From Deinococcus sp. Leaf326 (lineage in GTDB: Bacteria > Deinococcota > Deinococci > Deinococcales > Deinococcaceae): DNA of 64,000 nt. Location: positions 1 through 64,000 of the forward strand of contig NZ_LMOM01000087.1 in NCBI RefSeq assembly GCF_001424185.1. The letters are read 5' to 3'. The translations under genes were made by a program, and so were the position numbers. Each line of letters begins with the position of its first letter. Positions within the stretch are counted from its first letter, which is position 1. Shown here in pieces: positions 34,439 to 44,582 of the stretch. Under the pieces are notes generated by a model, which was given only the letters and a program-made list of their open reading frames with translations, was not told the origin of the DNA and ran no database searches.

Positions 34439-35905
34439 TTAACCCGCGACGGCCCGCCACACGTCGCCCACGAAGGCCAGCATGAACAGCAGCGTCATCA
34501 GTGACAGCGCGGCGTCCAGGAGCGACATCCGCATGGGCACGCCCGGTCCGAAACGGGCCCAGTGGACGGCGCGCGCCAGCAGTAGCGCGGGCAGGGCCGC
34601 CACCACGGCCAGAATGCCCAGGCCGGCGCCGGTCTCGGCCGTCGGCGATTCGCTGCCCGTCAGGGCTGCCCACAGGCCTGTCAGGAAGGTCAGCACGCCG
34701 CCCAGGGTGAGCAGGCCCGCGAGCAGGGGCCACAGCGCCCGGCCCACGGTCCAGGGCCGGGGCGCCGGGTGCGCGGCCGTGGGGGCCTCGGGGTCGGCGC
34801 CGAACAGGCCGCCGCGGCCGGTGAAGGCGGCGGGCAGGGTCACGCTCAGCAGCGCCGCTCCCACAAGCAGCCAGAACGGGCCGTACAGGGCGGTACCGTT
34901 CGTGAACGTCCGGGGCCACAGTCGCCCGAGAACTGCAAGCAGTGCCAGTCCCAGACTGCCCGCCCACAGCAGGCCGTAGCGCCATGCCAGACGGCGGCGC
35001 TCGGCCGGCAGGAAGGCGGCCCGGTACGCCTCCCGGTAATGCCAGACGCGCCAGGTTCGCCAGACCAGGTACACGGGCATGGCGAGCACCAGAAACGCCA
35101 CGTGGTACAGCGCGACGTGCAGCGGCCGCAGCCACCAGTGCCGCGCGAACCCGGCCCGCCAGACCTCGTAGCCAAACTGCGCGCGCAGGGTGGAGCGGGC
35201 GTAACTGTTGTCGGGCTGGGCGCGCAGGCGTTCCAGCAGGGCGCTCAGGACGCCGGGGCCGCCCCGGAGTTCCCGGCCCATCAGGGCGATGTTGTGCGCC
35301 AGGGTGCTCTCCGGATCGCGGGCCAGGGCCCGCGCGACCTCGCGGTCATGGCGTGCCCAGTCACCGTTTACCGCACTCAGGAGGGCGTGCAGCGCCGGCG
35401 CGTCGGCCCACTCGGGTTCCAGACACTCCAGGGTATCGGCCGCCTGCCGCCCCCCCGCGATCAGGGAACGGCGGCGCAGCCAGACGGTCCTCTCGGCCCG
35501 GATGGCCGATATGGTCCCGGCCTCGAACAGGGCCAGGGAGTCTTCCGGGTCCAGGCGCAGGGCGTCCAGGGCGCTCAGGTGGGCGCCGTAGAGGTCGCCG
35601 CTGCGCCGCTGCGCCTGGGCCAGCAGTGCCAGAGGTGTGGACCATCCGGGGGCCAGGGCGGCCGCCTGCCGGGCCAGTTCGCCGGCCTGCGCGCTGTCGT
35701 CCAGAGCCAGGGCGCAGCGGCTCGCCGCCGTCAGCACCGCGAGATCGTGCGGATCGTGGGCGAGGTAGGCGCGGGCCAGCCGCAGGGCCTCGGCGGGCCG
35801 CCCCAGGTCGTTCAGGGCGCCCATCTGCCGCAGCAGCCGGGCGCGGTCGTCCTCGCCGGTCGGCTGCGCCGTCCAGGGACCGGGGTCCGCCCAGTCCCCG
35901 CTCAT
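34439..35905 (-). CDS. TPR-containing multi-pass membrane protein
   Basis: 488 residues. The first about 240 residues are tetratricopeptide-like (for example ALRLARAYLAHDPHDLAVLTAASRCALALDDS and AHNIALMGRELRGGP). Several hydrophobic segments follow (about residues 265-285, 315-333, 345-362, 395-415, 430-448, 465-482), so the C-terminal half sits in the membrane. The family is not recognised. It lies 46 bases after the TPR-AAA ATPase and probably forms a two-gene unit, suggesting a membrane complex served by the ATPase. Confidence 0.7.
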   Translation of the reverse strand: MSGDWADPGPWTAQPTGEDDRARLLRQMGALNDLGRPAEALRLARAYLAHDPHDLAVLTAASRCALALDDSAQAGELARQAAALAPGWSTPLALLAQAQRRSGDLYGAHLSALDALRLDPEDSLALFEAGTISAIRAERTVWLRRRSLIAGGRQAADTLECLEPEWADAPALHALLSAVNGDWARHDREVARALARDPESTLAHNIALMGRELRGGPGVLSALLERLRAQPDNSYARSTLRAQFGYEVWRAGFARHWWLRPLHVALYHVAFLVLAMPVYLVWRTWRVWHYREAYRAAFLPAERRRLAWRYGLLWAGSLGLALLAVLGRLWPRTFTNGTALYGPFWLLVGAALLSVTLPAAFTGRGGLFGADPEAPTAAHPAPRPWTVGRALWPLLAGLLTLGGVLTFLTGLWAALTGSESPTAETGAGLGILAVVAALPALLLARAVHWARFGPGVPMRMSLLDAALSLMTLLFMLAFVGDVWRAVAG

Positions 35906-35951
35906 GCCGGGCCCCCGCCGGGGGCGGGACCGCAGGCGCGCTCAGGCCGCG

Positions 35952-37241
35952 TCACAGCAGCCGCTTCCCGCGCAGCAGCTCGGCCAGCTCGTCGTAGGTT
36001 CCCCCCTCGTTGGCGTGGAGGACGTGGTTACGTGCCTGCATCAGCCACTCGCGGGTCGAGGGGCGGGTGTCCCGGAGCGCCGCCCTGAACTCGGCCATAC
36101 CGACTGGCTGGACCGTGCCGCGTTTCATGGCCTGGGCCAGCGCCCGCTCGGCCGCGTCGTCGCACAGGTGGCGGATGTCCGCGCCGCTGTAGTCGGCGGT
36201 CTGGCGGGCCAGCCACGCGCTGTCCAGGTCCCTGGTTGGGCGGCCCCGCATGAACTCGCCGAACATGGCCTCGCGCGCCGCGAGGTCGGGCGGTGGCACG
36301 AGCAGCGTGGCCCCCAGACGGCCGGGCCGCTTGAGGGCACTGTCCACGTCCCAGGGAGCATTGGTGGCGGCCATGACGAAGACGCCCTCGCGGCCTCCCA
36401 GCCCGTCGAGTTCACGCAGCAGGGTCTGCGTGACCGAGTGCGAGCTGTGCCGCGTGAGCTGCCGCCCCCGCCCTAGGGCGTCCACCTCGTCGAAAAACAC
36501 CACGCAGGGCGCGCGCCGCCGCGCCGAGGCGAACAGGGCGCGCACGTTGCGCTCGGCGTTGCCCAGCCACATGTCCAGCACGTCGGCCACCGTGACCTCC
36601 AGAAAGGCCGCGCCCAGCTCGCCCGCCACCGCGCGGGCCAGAAACGTCTTGCCGCAGCCGGGCGGGCCGTAGAGCAGCAGGCCCCCACCGGCGCGTTTGC
36701 CATACGCCTGGGCCAGTTCAGGCTGCCGCAGCGGCCCCAGCAGCGAGCGTTCCAACCGCTCTTTCAGGTCTGTCATGCCCACCACGTCGCGCAGCGTGAC
36801 CCCGCCCCCCAGCGCCTGCCAGCGCGTGTCGAAGGGCGTCAGGTGCGGCCGGTCGGCCTCGTCGTGGGGCGGGGGGAAATCCATGCCGTGCCGCTCGCCG
36901 GCCCAATATTCGGGCGCGGGCCGGCCGCCGGCAGGAGGGCTGCCTGCCGCCGCCGGCGCCTGCTGCTCGGGGGGGCGCTGCTCACTGAGGTACAGGGCGT
37001 TGAGCACCGTCTGGTAGGCCGTGGCCGCCGCCGCGTCGCCCGCGAGGTCGGCGGCCCGGACGGCCAGCGCCAGCACGCGCTGCTGCGTGGGATCGGCGGC
37101 CAATCCGGCGCGCAGCAGCGCCAGCGCCTCGGGCCCCCGGCCGGCGTCGAGCAGCAGCCGCGCGAGGTGTTCGCGCAGTCCGGCGTCGTCTGGGCTGGCG
37201 TCCAGCGCCGCACGCAACGCCCCGATGACCGAGTCTGTCAT
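35952..37241 (-). CDS. TPR-AAA+ ATPase
   Basis: 429 residues. The N-terminal about 85 residues are TPR-like; the AAA module begins near residue 150 with Walker A GPPGCGKT, Walker [11 protein letters not shown] and sensor MAATNAP, followed by the small helical domain ([20 protein letters not shown]). The fold is the classical type of FtsH, Cdc48 and Vps4, without a protease domain. The second-region arginines are in KRPGRLGA. The C-terminal [10 protein letters not shown] segment is unassigned. ATG 37241 follows TACAGT by 6 bases. Confidence 0.8.
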   Translation of the reverse strand: MTDSVIGALRAALDASPDDAGLREHLARLLLDAGRGPEALALLRAGLAADPTQQRVLALAVRAADLAGDAAAATAYQTVLNALYLSEQRPPEQQAPAAAGSPPAGGRPAPEYWAGERHGMDFPPPHDEADRPHLTPFDTRWQALGGGVTLRDVVGMTDLKERLERSLLGPLRQPELAQAYGKRAGGGLLLYGPPGCGKTFLARAVAGELGAAFLEVTVADVLDMWLGNAERNVRALFASARRRAPCVVFFDEVDALGRGRQLTRHSSHSVTQTLLRELDGLGGREGVFVMAATNAPWDVDSALKRPGRLGATLLVPPPDLAAREAMFGEFMRGRPTRDLDSAWLARQTADYSGADIRHLCDDAAERALAQAMKRGTVQPVGMAEFRAALRDTRPSTREWLMQARNHVLHANEGGTYDELAELLRGKRLL

Positions 37242-37247
37242 GGGGGT

Positions 37248-37253
37248 ACTGTA
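37248..37253 (-). promoter_or_regulatory. -10 box, leaderless AAA ATPase unit
   Basis: TACAGT on the minus strand, 6 bases before ATG 37241. Confidence 0.6.
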
Positions 37254-37306
37254 ATGCGGCCGGGCGCACCGGGCGTGCCCGTTCTGCGGCCCAGGGGCGG
37301 CGGCGC

Positions 37307-37312
37307 TATGCT
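37307..37312 (+). promoter_or_regulatory. -10 box, leaderless exonuclease
   Basis: TATGCT ends 6 bases before the GTG at 37319. Confidence 0.6.
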
Positions 37313-37318
37313 CGGGGC

Positions 37319-37912
37319 GTGAATGTCGTGGTGTTCGACCTGGAGACGACCGGCCTCTCGCCCGAGCGCGACGCGGTGGTCGAGATCGGCGCGGTGCGGG
37401 TCGTGGACGGCCGGATCGCCGAGGAAGAGAAGTACGAGACGCTGGTGCGCCCCACCGGCGCGGGGGGCGAGCGGCTGCTCATTCCCTGGCGCGCGCAGCA
37501 GGTCCACGGCATCAGCAACGAGATGGTCGAGCGCGCTCCCACGCTGGCCGAGGTACTGCCCGAGTTCCTCAATTTCGTGGGCGACTCGGCGGTGGTGGCG
37601 CACAACATCGGCTTTGATGCGGGGTTCATGCGTGTGGGCGCCGCCCGCCACGGCCTGCTGTGGAAACCGGCCGCCGAGCTGTGCACTGTGCAGCTCTCGC
37701 GCCGCGCCTTTCCGCGCGAACGTGCCCACAACCTGACCGTGCTGGCCGAGCGTCTGGGCCTGGAATTCGCGCCGGGAGGCCGCCACCGCAGTTTTGGAGA
37801 CGTGCAGGTGACGGCGCAGGCCTATCTGCGCCTCGTGGAGATGCTCGGTCAGGAGCAGGCGGCCGGCGGACAGACCCCCGCCGCGCGGCGGGGGCCGGCC
37901 AGACGGGGCTAG
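37319..37912 (+). CDS. DEDDh 3'-5' exonuclease (DNA polymerase III epsilon-like)
   Basis: 197 residues. Exo [11 protein letters not shown], Exo [15 protein letters not shown] and Exo [13 protein letters not shown] carry the four acidic residues and the general-base His. Stand-alone members act as proofreading or repair exonucleases or on RNA. It may be the polymerase epsilon subunit, but no polymerase gene is near. The Ala/Gly/Arg-rich end (about 25 residues) is probably disordered. The stop overlaps the convergent DUF4258 stop by four bases. Confidence 0.85.
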   Translation: MNVVVFDLETTGLSPERDAVVEIGAVRVVDGRIAEEEKYETLVRPTGAGGERLLIPWRAQQVHGISNEMVERAPTLAEVLPEFLNFVGDSAVVAHNIGFDAGFMRVGAARHGLLWKPAAELCTVQLSRRAFPRERAHNLTVLAERLGLEFAPGGRHRSFGDVQVTAQAYLRLVEMLGQEQAAGGQTPAARRGPARRG

Positions 37913-38580
37913 GCGCTCTTTTTCCAGCGGCCCTTGCTGCGGTAACCGGGGCGGTTGCCGGGCGCGGCCGTACGCACCCGGACCCGTTCGTCGTCGTAGC
38001 GCAGCATCACGGCCAGCCGGGCGCGGCTGATGATGTGGTGTGGGTGCTTGGGCACGAAGGCCGTCACGATGTCCACGTGGCCGCCCACATAGTGCTGCGC
38101 GACCACGTGGAGCGGCAGCCGCACCCCGCAGGCCTCGAAATAGCCGCACACGAGCCAGCGCCGGTCTTCGGGATAGACGGCGCGCACCCGGCCCGAGAGC
38201 AGCACGGTCATGATGTCGTGCTCCAGGAAGCCCTCGGCGCGGGCGTGCTGCGTGGCGTGGTCGCAGATGTGGTAGCGGGCGTCGTACACGGCGTCGCGCA
38301 GCCGCGCGTGGGCCCGCGACAGGCTGAAATCGTCGGTGGCGACGCCGTCGAGCTCGACCTCGCGCTGCGGCTTGAGGGGTGTGGGGCGCGCCGCGCTGGG
38401 GGCGGGCGGCGGGGTGGGCGCGCGCCGGGCCGCCTTCTCGGCGCGGGACAGCTGAGCCCGGAGGGTCAACAGGTCGTGGCCGGTCTGCACCGCCGCGCTC
38501 AAGGCGGACGGAGCGGCCTTCTGGGACTGCGCCTGTCGGGGCGCAGCGGGGTTGCCTGGCTTGCTGGACGATCTGGTCAC
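37909..38580 (-). CDS. DUF4258-domain protein
   Basis: 223 residues. A low-complexity Ala/Pro/Ser N-terminus of about 95 residues is followed by a DUF4258-like domain: [75 protein letters not shown], where the spaced histidines and final T-A-F/Y are family features. Its relatives include toxin-like and RelE/BrnT-type folds, but function is unknown here. The GTG start at 38580 has GGGAGG 8 bases upstream. A hairpin with T-run lies in the 145-base leader. Confidence 0.7.
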   Translation of the reverse strand: MTRSSSKPGNPAAPRQAQSQKAAPSALSAAVQTGHDLLTLRAQLSRAEKAARRAPTPPPAPSAARPTPLKPQREVELDGVATDDFSLSRAHARLRDAVYDARYHICDHATQHARAEGFLEHDIMTVLLSGRVRAVYPEDRRWLVCGYFEACGVRLPLHVVAQHYVGGHVDIVTAFVPKHPHHIISRARLAVMLRYDDERVRVRTAAPGNRPGYRSKGRWKKSA

Positions 38581-38651
38581 GGCGACACCTCCCGAAGAAG
38601 TTCCTGCCCCACGGCCTCGTTTCCTGGTCGGGCGCCGCACGCCACCTTCCC

Positions 38652-38696
38652 AAAAAAGAAAAGGCCCCTTCAAACACGCGTTTCGTGTTGACGGGG
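38652..38696 (-). terminator. Terminator-like hairpin in the DUF4258 leader
   Basis: On the minus strand CCCCGTCAACACG pairs imperfectly with CGTGTTTGAAGGGG (about 12 bp), followed by CCTTTTCTTTTTT. It lies between the promoter at 38732 and the gene start, so it is either an attenuator or the end of a small RNA of about 70 bases. Confidence 0.6.
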
Positions 38697-38731
38697 AGGC
38701 AGGCGACGTACCCTATTCAGGGCATATGCGG

Positions 38732-38737
38732 AGCATA
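38732..38737 (-). promoter_or_regulatory. -10 box of the DUF4258 leader
   Basis: TATGCT on the minus strand, 6 bases before an ATG-CCC-TGA (38717-38725). The predicted transcription start is that ATG. Confidence 0.5.
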
Positions 38738-38876
38738 GCACAGCGCCGCCCCCGCGCGCGGTGACGCTCCGGGCAGACAGTGACGCCGGGCAGCTTCTAG
38801 GCTGGGCTCACCGAACCCTTCTTCCTTTTTCGCAGGTCGCCCCTCCGACTTCTCCCGTTGCTACAGGAGGTCCAGG

Positions 38877-39746
38877 ATGATTCGCCCGATGCAGGCCCAT
38901 GACGCTCCCGACGTGCTGGCGCTCCTGAACTGGATGGACGACGCCCCCGAGCGTGAAGTGTTCGCGCCCGATGCCCGCGCGCTGAACGAATTTCAGCTCG
39001 AATGCGAGGACAGCCTGTGCTTCGTGCAGGAGGGCGAGGACGGCGTGCTGGCCTACTGCGCGCTCTCGCCCTTCCGGGGCGGCCTCGTTCTCGAAGGCCC
39101 GCTGGCCGATCCGGGCGGCGCACTGGCCCTCGGGGCACTCACGGCCCGCGCGGTGCAGAGCGCCGACGGCCTGCCGGTCTATGCCTTCTGCGCCCGCGAC
39201 AACGTTCCGGTGCGCGCCGCGCTGGAGGCCGCCGGCCTGACGCCGATGCACACCACCGACTTCTACGGAGCGCCGGTCTCGGGGCTGGCCCGCGCGGCGC
39301 GCACGCCGGAGGGTCACCTGCTGGGGACCGAGTTGCCCTTCGAGGTGTACCGCTGGCTGTACCGGGCGTCCGAGGACACCTGGGCCGGCCGCCTGGACTG
39401 GACTCCCGAGCAGTACGACGCCCACTGCGCGCGGCCGGACGTGCGCCTGCTGGTGCTGTGGCGCGGCGAGCAGGCGGTCGCCTTCGCCGAGATGGAACTG
39501 TGCCCCGAAGAAGGCCGCGCCGACCTGACGCACATCGCCGTGCATCCCGCCGAGCGTGGTCAGGGGCTGGGCCGCGCCCTGCTGCACCTCAGCGCCGCCG
39601 AGCTGACCCTCTTTCCCGAGGTCCGCACCCTGCGCGCCCGCGCCCACGACCACATGCGCGCGGCCCGCGCCCTGTACGCCCGCGCGGGCATGACCCACTG
39701 CCGCAGCATCGTCACCTATCTGCTGGAGGGCGAGGAGGAGGCCTGA
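38877..39746 (+). CDS. Two-domain GNAT acetyltransferase
   Basis: 289 residues made of two GNAT-like halves. The C-terminal half holds the acetyl-CoA loop, LTHIAVHPAERGQGLGRALL, and YARAGM; the N-terminal half is degenerate (FCARDNVPVRAALEAAGL). Tandem GNAT proteins often acetylate small molecules or protein N-termini; no substrate is indicated. AGGAGGT sits 7 bases before ATG 38877, so start choice is firm. It is alone in its transcription unit as far as can be seen. Confidence 0.85.
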   Translation: MIRPMQAHDAPDVLALLNWMDDAPEREVFAPDARALNEFQLECEDSLCFVQEGEDGVLAYCALSPFRGGLVLEGPLADPGGALALGALTARAVQSADGLPVYAFCARDNVPVRAALEAAGLTPMHTTDFYGAPVSGLARAARTPEGHLLGTELPFEVYRWLYRASEDTWAGRLDWTPEQYDAHCARPDVRLLVLWRGEQAVAFAEMELCPEEGRADLTHIAVHPAERGQGLGRALLHLSAAELTLFPEVRTLRARAHDHMRAARALYARAGMTHCRSIVTYLLEGEEEA

Positions 39747-39752
39747 AATCGT

Positions 39753-39890
39753 CTGGCGTGGCCAGAGTCGGAACATGCTGTCGGACTTGGCCGTCTTCTC
39801 GGGAAGTGCCCACCTCACGTCCCGGTAGTCGGTCGATTTGCCATCCTCCTCCCCGAAGGGGTTCGTCACGGCCTTCACGCCCAGGACGTC
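39753..39890 (-). pseudogene. Possible gene fragment (protein-like, unidentified)
   Basis: In one minus-strand frame about 45 codons read as ordinary protein (VTNPFGEEDGK, STDYRDVRWALPEKTAK, SDSMFRLW), unlike the Arg/Pro-rich shadows seen elsewhere. There is no start or ribosome site in front and it runs into the antisense of the GNAT gene. It may be a decayed gene end; chance is not excluded. Confidence 0.25.
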
Positions 39891-39990
39891 TCCCCGTGAC
39901 CTGGCACGCGGGCGTGAACCCGGTAGCGTGGCGGCGCAGCCCGGGCTCCCATGAGCCCAGCGAGGAGCGACTGCAGAGGCTTGAAACAGC
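39891..39990. other. Intergenic, nothing recognised
   Basis: Between the possible gene fragment and the era terminator no convincing frame, repeat or promoter was seen. Confidence 0.4.
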
Positions 39991-40023
39991 AAAAAGACAT
40001 GCCGGGGAAGTGCCCGACATGTC
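39991..40023 (-). terminator. Terminator of era
   Basis: On the minus strand GACATGTCGGG pairs with CCCCGGCATGTC around CACTT and is followed by TTTTTGC, 40 bases after the era stop. Confidence 0.8.
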
Positions 40024-40062
40024 CGGCCCGCCTGAGAGGTGCGGGTCGGCCCTGCTCCGCTC

Positions 40063-40986
<924 letters not shown>

Positions 40987-40992
40987 CCCTGT

Positions 40993-40998
40993 ATTGTC
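40993..40998 (-). promoter_or_regulatory. -10 box, leaderless era
   Basis: GACAAT on the minus strand, 6 bases before ATG 40986. Confidence 0.4.
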
Positions 40999-41078
40999 TC
41001 ACGGCCCGCCGCACCCGACCGTGCCCTGGCCGGCGCGCATGAAGGGAATGGACCGCGCGGACCCCCGCCTCGCCGCGT

Positions 41079-41084
41079 TACAAC
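41079..41084 (+). promoter_or_regulatory. -10-like box before 41090
   Basis: TACAAC ends 5 bases before ATG 41090. Confidence 0.35.
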
Positions 41085-41089
41085 AGGGC

Positions 41090-41392
41090 ATGCCTACTCC
41101 TCAGCCCGATTCTGCCCCCGGCCTCTCGTGGCGTGACCTGGAGACGCGTGTGGGCCTTGACGCCCTGCCCGACTTCCACCGCGCTTTTCTGGAATGGTCG
41201 GGCGTGGAAGACGTAGCCGCGATGCCCCTGCGCCGGGTTGGGCAGCGCGTCGAGGCCGAGCTCAACCGCATGGTCAGGGACGGGCGCGCGGCGCGGGAGG
41301 ACGACGACTGGCGCCTCATTCCCGGCGCGCTGGAGGGGTTCGAGGCGGCTGCCCCCTATCTCTCCGGGGTGCCGCGCAGTCTGCCGGTGTGA
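41090..41392 (+). CDS. Small hypothetical protein
   Basis: 100 residues, not recognised. The body is amphipathic-helical (WRDLETRVGLDALPDFHRAFLEWSG, then RRVGQRVEAELNRMVRDGRAAREDDDWRLIPGALEGFEAA), without signal or membrane segment. The ATG at 41090 is chosen because of the -10-like box 5 bases upstream; the longer frame would invade the era coding strand. Function unknown. Confidence 0.6.
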   Translation: MPTPQPDSAPGLSWRDLETRVGLDALPDFHRAFLEWSGVEDVAAMPLRRVGQRVEAELNRMVRDGRAAREDDDWRLIPGALEGFEAAAPYLSGVPRSLPV

Positions 41393-41445
41393 AACCGGGC
41401 GGCGTGGGGCCGACACATCTGCTCATCCGGTCTTCATGTCTGAAG

Positions 41446-41451
41446 TAGGGT
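41446..41451 (+). promoter_or_regulatory. -10 box, leaderless lipoprotein
   Basis: TAGGGT ends 6 bases before ATG 41458. Confidence 0.5.
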
Positions 41452-41457
41452 GGACCC

Positions 41458-41985
41458 ATGAAAGCTGCCGTATCTGCCCTGACCCTCCTCGCCCTTGGCC
41501 TGAGCGCCTGTGCCCCCACCCAGACGGGCAGCCAGAGCTACAGCCCCGTGGTTCACAGCGATACCGACGACGCGACGGTGGTCGCGCCGGGGCAGACCGT
41601 GTACGCCCAGTACACCTACCCCGGCAGGGCGCTGGGAGTTTCGGACACGCGCTACAAGGAACTGAAGATCAATTTCGGGAGCTCGGTGTACAGCGACCAG
41701 GTCAGTGTCGTTGGTCCCGAAGCTGAGGCGGCTTGGCTGCGCATGAGCGCCAGCGGGCTGCCGGCGGGGGTGCAGGTCTCGCTGGTTCGCGCGACCATCG
41801 CCAGACCAGTCGACCGGACCACCCATTCGGGTGACTATGTCCAGATCAGCTACCAGAACGTAATGCGCGTGCTGCTCAAGGTGACGGCGAGTGCCCAGGC
41901 GAAGCGCGGCCTGGAAGTGGCTGACCTGACCTTCTCGGACGGGACCTCCACGGGAACTGTGCCCCTCGCCGTCGAAATTCGCTGA
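41458..41985 (+). CDS. Lipoprotein, unknown function
   Basis: 175 residues. A type II signal peptide with lipobox LSAC (Cys18) predicts lipid anchoring. The mature part is beta-rich (TVYAQYTYPGRALGVSDTRYKELKINFGSS, NVMRVLLKVTASA, LEVADLTFSDGTSTGTVPLAVEI), resembling an immunoglobulin-like domain but not assigned to a family. Predicted leaderless. It converges with the arginase gene, with stops four bases apart. Confidence 0.8.
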   Translation: MKAAVSALTLLALGLSACAPTQTGSQSYSPVVHSDTDDATVVAPGQTVYAQYTYPGRALGVSDTRYKELKINFGSSVYSDQVSVVGPEAEAAWLRMSASGLPAGVQVSLVRATIARPVDRTTHSGDYVQISYQNVMRVLLKVTASAQAKRGLEVADLTFSDGTSTGTVPLAVEIR

Positions 41986-41989
41986 CGCC

Positions 41990-42892
<903 letters not shown>

Positions 42893-42899
42893 GTATAGG

Positions 42900-42905
42900 A
42901 GCTTA
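42900..42905 (-). promoter_or_regulatory. -10 box, leaderless arginase
   Basis: TAAGCT on the minus strand, 7 bases before ATG 42892. Confidence 0.5.
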
Positions 42906-42993
42906 GGGCCTGGGACGGCGTATGCCTCAGCTCTGCAACATTATTTCGCCCGGCTGGCTCCTGGCGCGGCCGGCGGGCTATGCGGCTGAATAT

Positions 42994-44358
42994 TCATGCT
43001 GAAGGTCCGGGGCCGGGGTCGGCGGCCACAGCCCGGCGGGCCAGCAGCGGCACGGTCAGGCCCTGGCCCAGCAGGCTGAACAGCACAACCACGTAGGTCA
43101 GGAACAGCAGGCGGTCGCGCAGTTCGCCGGCCGGCAGGCTGAAGGCCAGGGCAAGCGCCACGCCGCCGCGCAGGCCGGCCCAGGTCATCAGGCGGCGGGT
43201 ATAGGGCGCGAAGGGTTGCAGGTTCAGGCGCCGGGCGCTCAGCACCTGGCGTTTGTGCGGTCCTGCCCGCTGCGCCTGGGTCTGGTACAGGGTCAGGGGA
43301 AGCCACACCCCGAGGCCGCGCGCCGCGACACTGAGCACGGCCACGATCACGCCGACCCCCAGCAGCTCGGGCCGCAGGTTAACCACGAGTGCCTCCAGGG
43401 CCAGCAGCACGAACAGCACGGCGTTGAGCACCTGATCGAGCACCTCCCAGAAGCTGCGGATGCGCGCCGTGTCCCGCGCCTCCTGCAACGACAGGCGCCC
43501 GGCCTCCTTGCGCCGCGCCCGGCCGATCCGGAGGAGCAGGATCAGGGTGACGCCGCCCGCCGCCACCGTCACCGGGGCCGACACGCCCAGCAGTTCGCCC
43601 AGCGCGTAGCCGCCCGTGACGAGCGCCAGCGAGAGCAGCACGGCGGTCGCCTGATCGCGTGCCAGCCGGGTGAGCTGCGCCGTGAGGACGCCCAGCAGCG
43701 CCCCCAGGACGATGCCGCCGAGCATCTCGCGCGCCAGCAGGGCGCCGATGCGGCCCACGTCCAGCGGGCCGTCTGTGCCCGCCGCCCCGCCGACCGCCGC
43801 TGCCGAGAGCACCGTGAACGCCGCCACCCCCACGCCGTCATTGAACAGGCTCTCGCCGGCGACCAGGGCGCGCAGCCGCTCGGGCACTCCGGCGCGCTCG
43901 AGCAGCGGCATGACCGCCACCGGGTCGGTCGGCGCGACGATGGCCCCGAACAGCAGGGCCTGCGCCAGCGTCAGCGGCTGCCCCAGCCAGCCGGTCACGA
44001 GGTACAACCCGCCGCCCAGGGTCAGCATGGTGACCAGGGTAGTCACGACCGCCAGCCCGGCGATAATGCCCCGCTCGCGCAGCAGCGCCCCAACGTCCGT
44101 CTGCACGGCGCTGGCGAACAGCAGGAAACTGAGCAGGCCCTCCATGACCAGGCGGTCAAAGGGCACGGCCAGCAGCAGCCCGCGTACCCCGGCTGCCTGC
44201 GCCACGCCCAGGGCCCCAAGCGCCGCCACGACCGCCGCCAGCATCAGCCCGCCCAGCAGCACCCCGATGGTCGGCGGCAGCCGCAGAAAGCGGGCATTGA
44301 GCGCGCTGAGCAGCGCCGTCAGCGTGAACAGCAGGGCGACCAGGGCAGGCAGACTCAT
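42994..44358 (-). CDS. Na+/H+ antiporter (CPA1/NhaP type)
   Basis: 454 residues with about 12 hydrophobic segments. GAIVAPTDPVAVMPLL contains the TDPV element and GESLFNDGVGVAAF the conserved ND pair of CPA1 exchangers, which form the ion-binding site; WAGLRGGVALALAFSLP is the late conserved segment. It should exchange sodium (or potassium) for protons across the inner membrane. The start overlaps the stop of a six-codon mini-ORF (ATGA). The C-terminus is short, without a large regulatory domain. Confidence 0.88.
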   Translation of the reverse strand: MSLPALVALLFTLTALLSALNARFLRLPPTIGVLLGGLMLAAVVAALGALGVAQAAGVRGLLLAVPFDRLVMEGLLSFLLFASAVQTDVGALLRERGIIAGLAVVTTLVTMLTLGGGLYLVTGWLGQPLTLAQALLFGAIVAPTDPVAVMPLLERAGVPERLRALVAGESLFNDGVGVAAFTVLSAAAVGGAAGTDGPLDVGRIGALLAREMLGGIVLGALLGVLTAQLTRLARDQATAVLLSLALVTGGYALGELLGVSAPVTVAAGGVTLILLLRIGRARRKEAGRLSLQEARDTARIRSFWEVLDQVLNAVLFVLLALEALVVNLRPELLGVGVIVAVLSVAARGLGVWLPLTLYQTQAQRAGPHKRQVLSARRLNLQPFAPYTRRLMTWAGLRGGVALALAFSLPAGELRDRLLFLTYVVVLFSLLGQGLTVPLLARRAVAADPGPGPSA

Positions 44359-44375
44359 CGGGGACGCGGGCTCAT
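44355..44375 (-). CDS. Leaderless mini-ORF coupled to the antiporter
   Basis: A six-codon frame, MSPRPR, begins about three bases after the transcription start predicted from TACACT (44385-44390). Its TGA overlaps the antiporter ATG as ATGA, and no separate ribosome site precedes that ATG. It matches the layout at 12199 and 47884. Confidence 0.45.
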   Translation of the reverse strand: MSPRPR

Positions 44376-44384
44376 CGTGGAGGC

Positions 44385-44390
44385 AGTGTA
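44385..44390 (-). promoter_or_regulatory. -10 box of the antiporter unit
   Basis: TACACT on the minus strand, 9 bases before the mini-ORF ATG. Confidence 0.5.
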
Positions 44391-44582
44391 CCGGGCACCA
44401 GGGGTGCTGCCCGTGCCTCAATGCCGCGTAAAGTCGTTCGTGGGCCGGCGCGGGTTAAGCTCCGGGTCAGCAGCGGCCAGACACCGGGCGCCCGGCTTCC
44501 CGGCGATCCCTCTCCTACCAGCGCCCCTTCAAGCGTTTCCGGTCCGGCTCCGGCCGGCGTTCTGGCCGTTCCTGTCTCTGTC

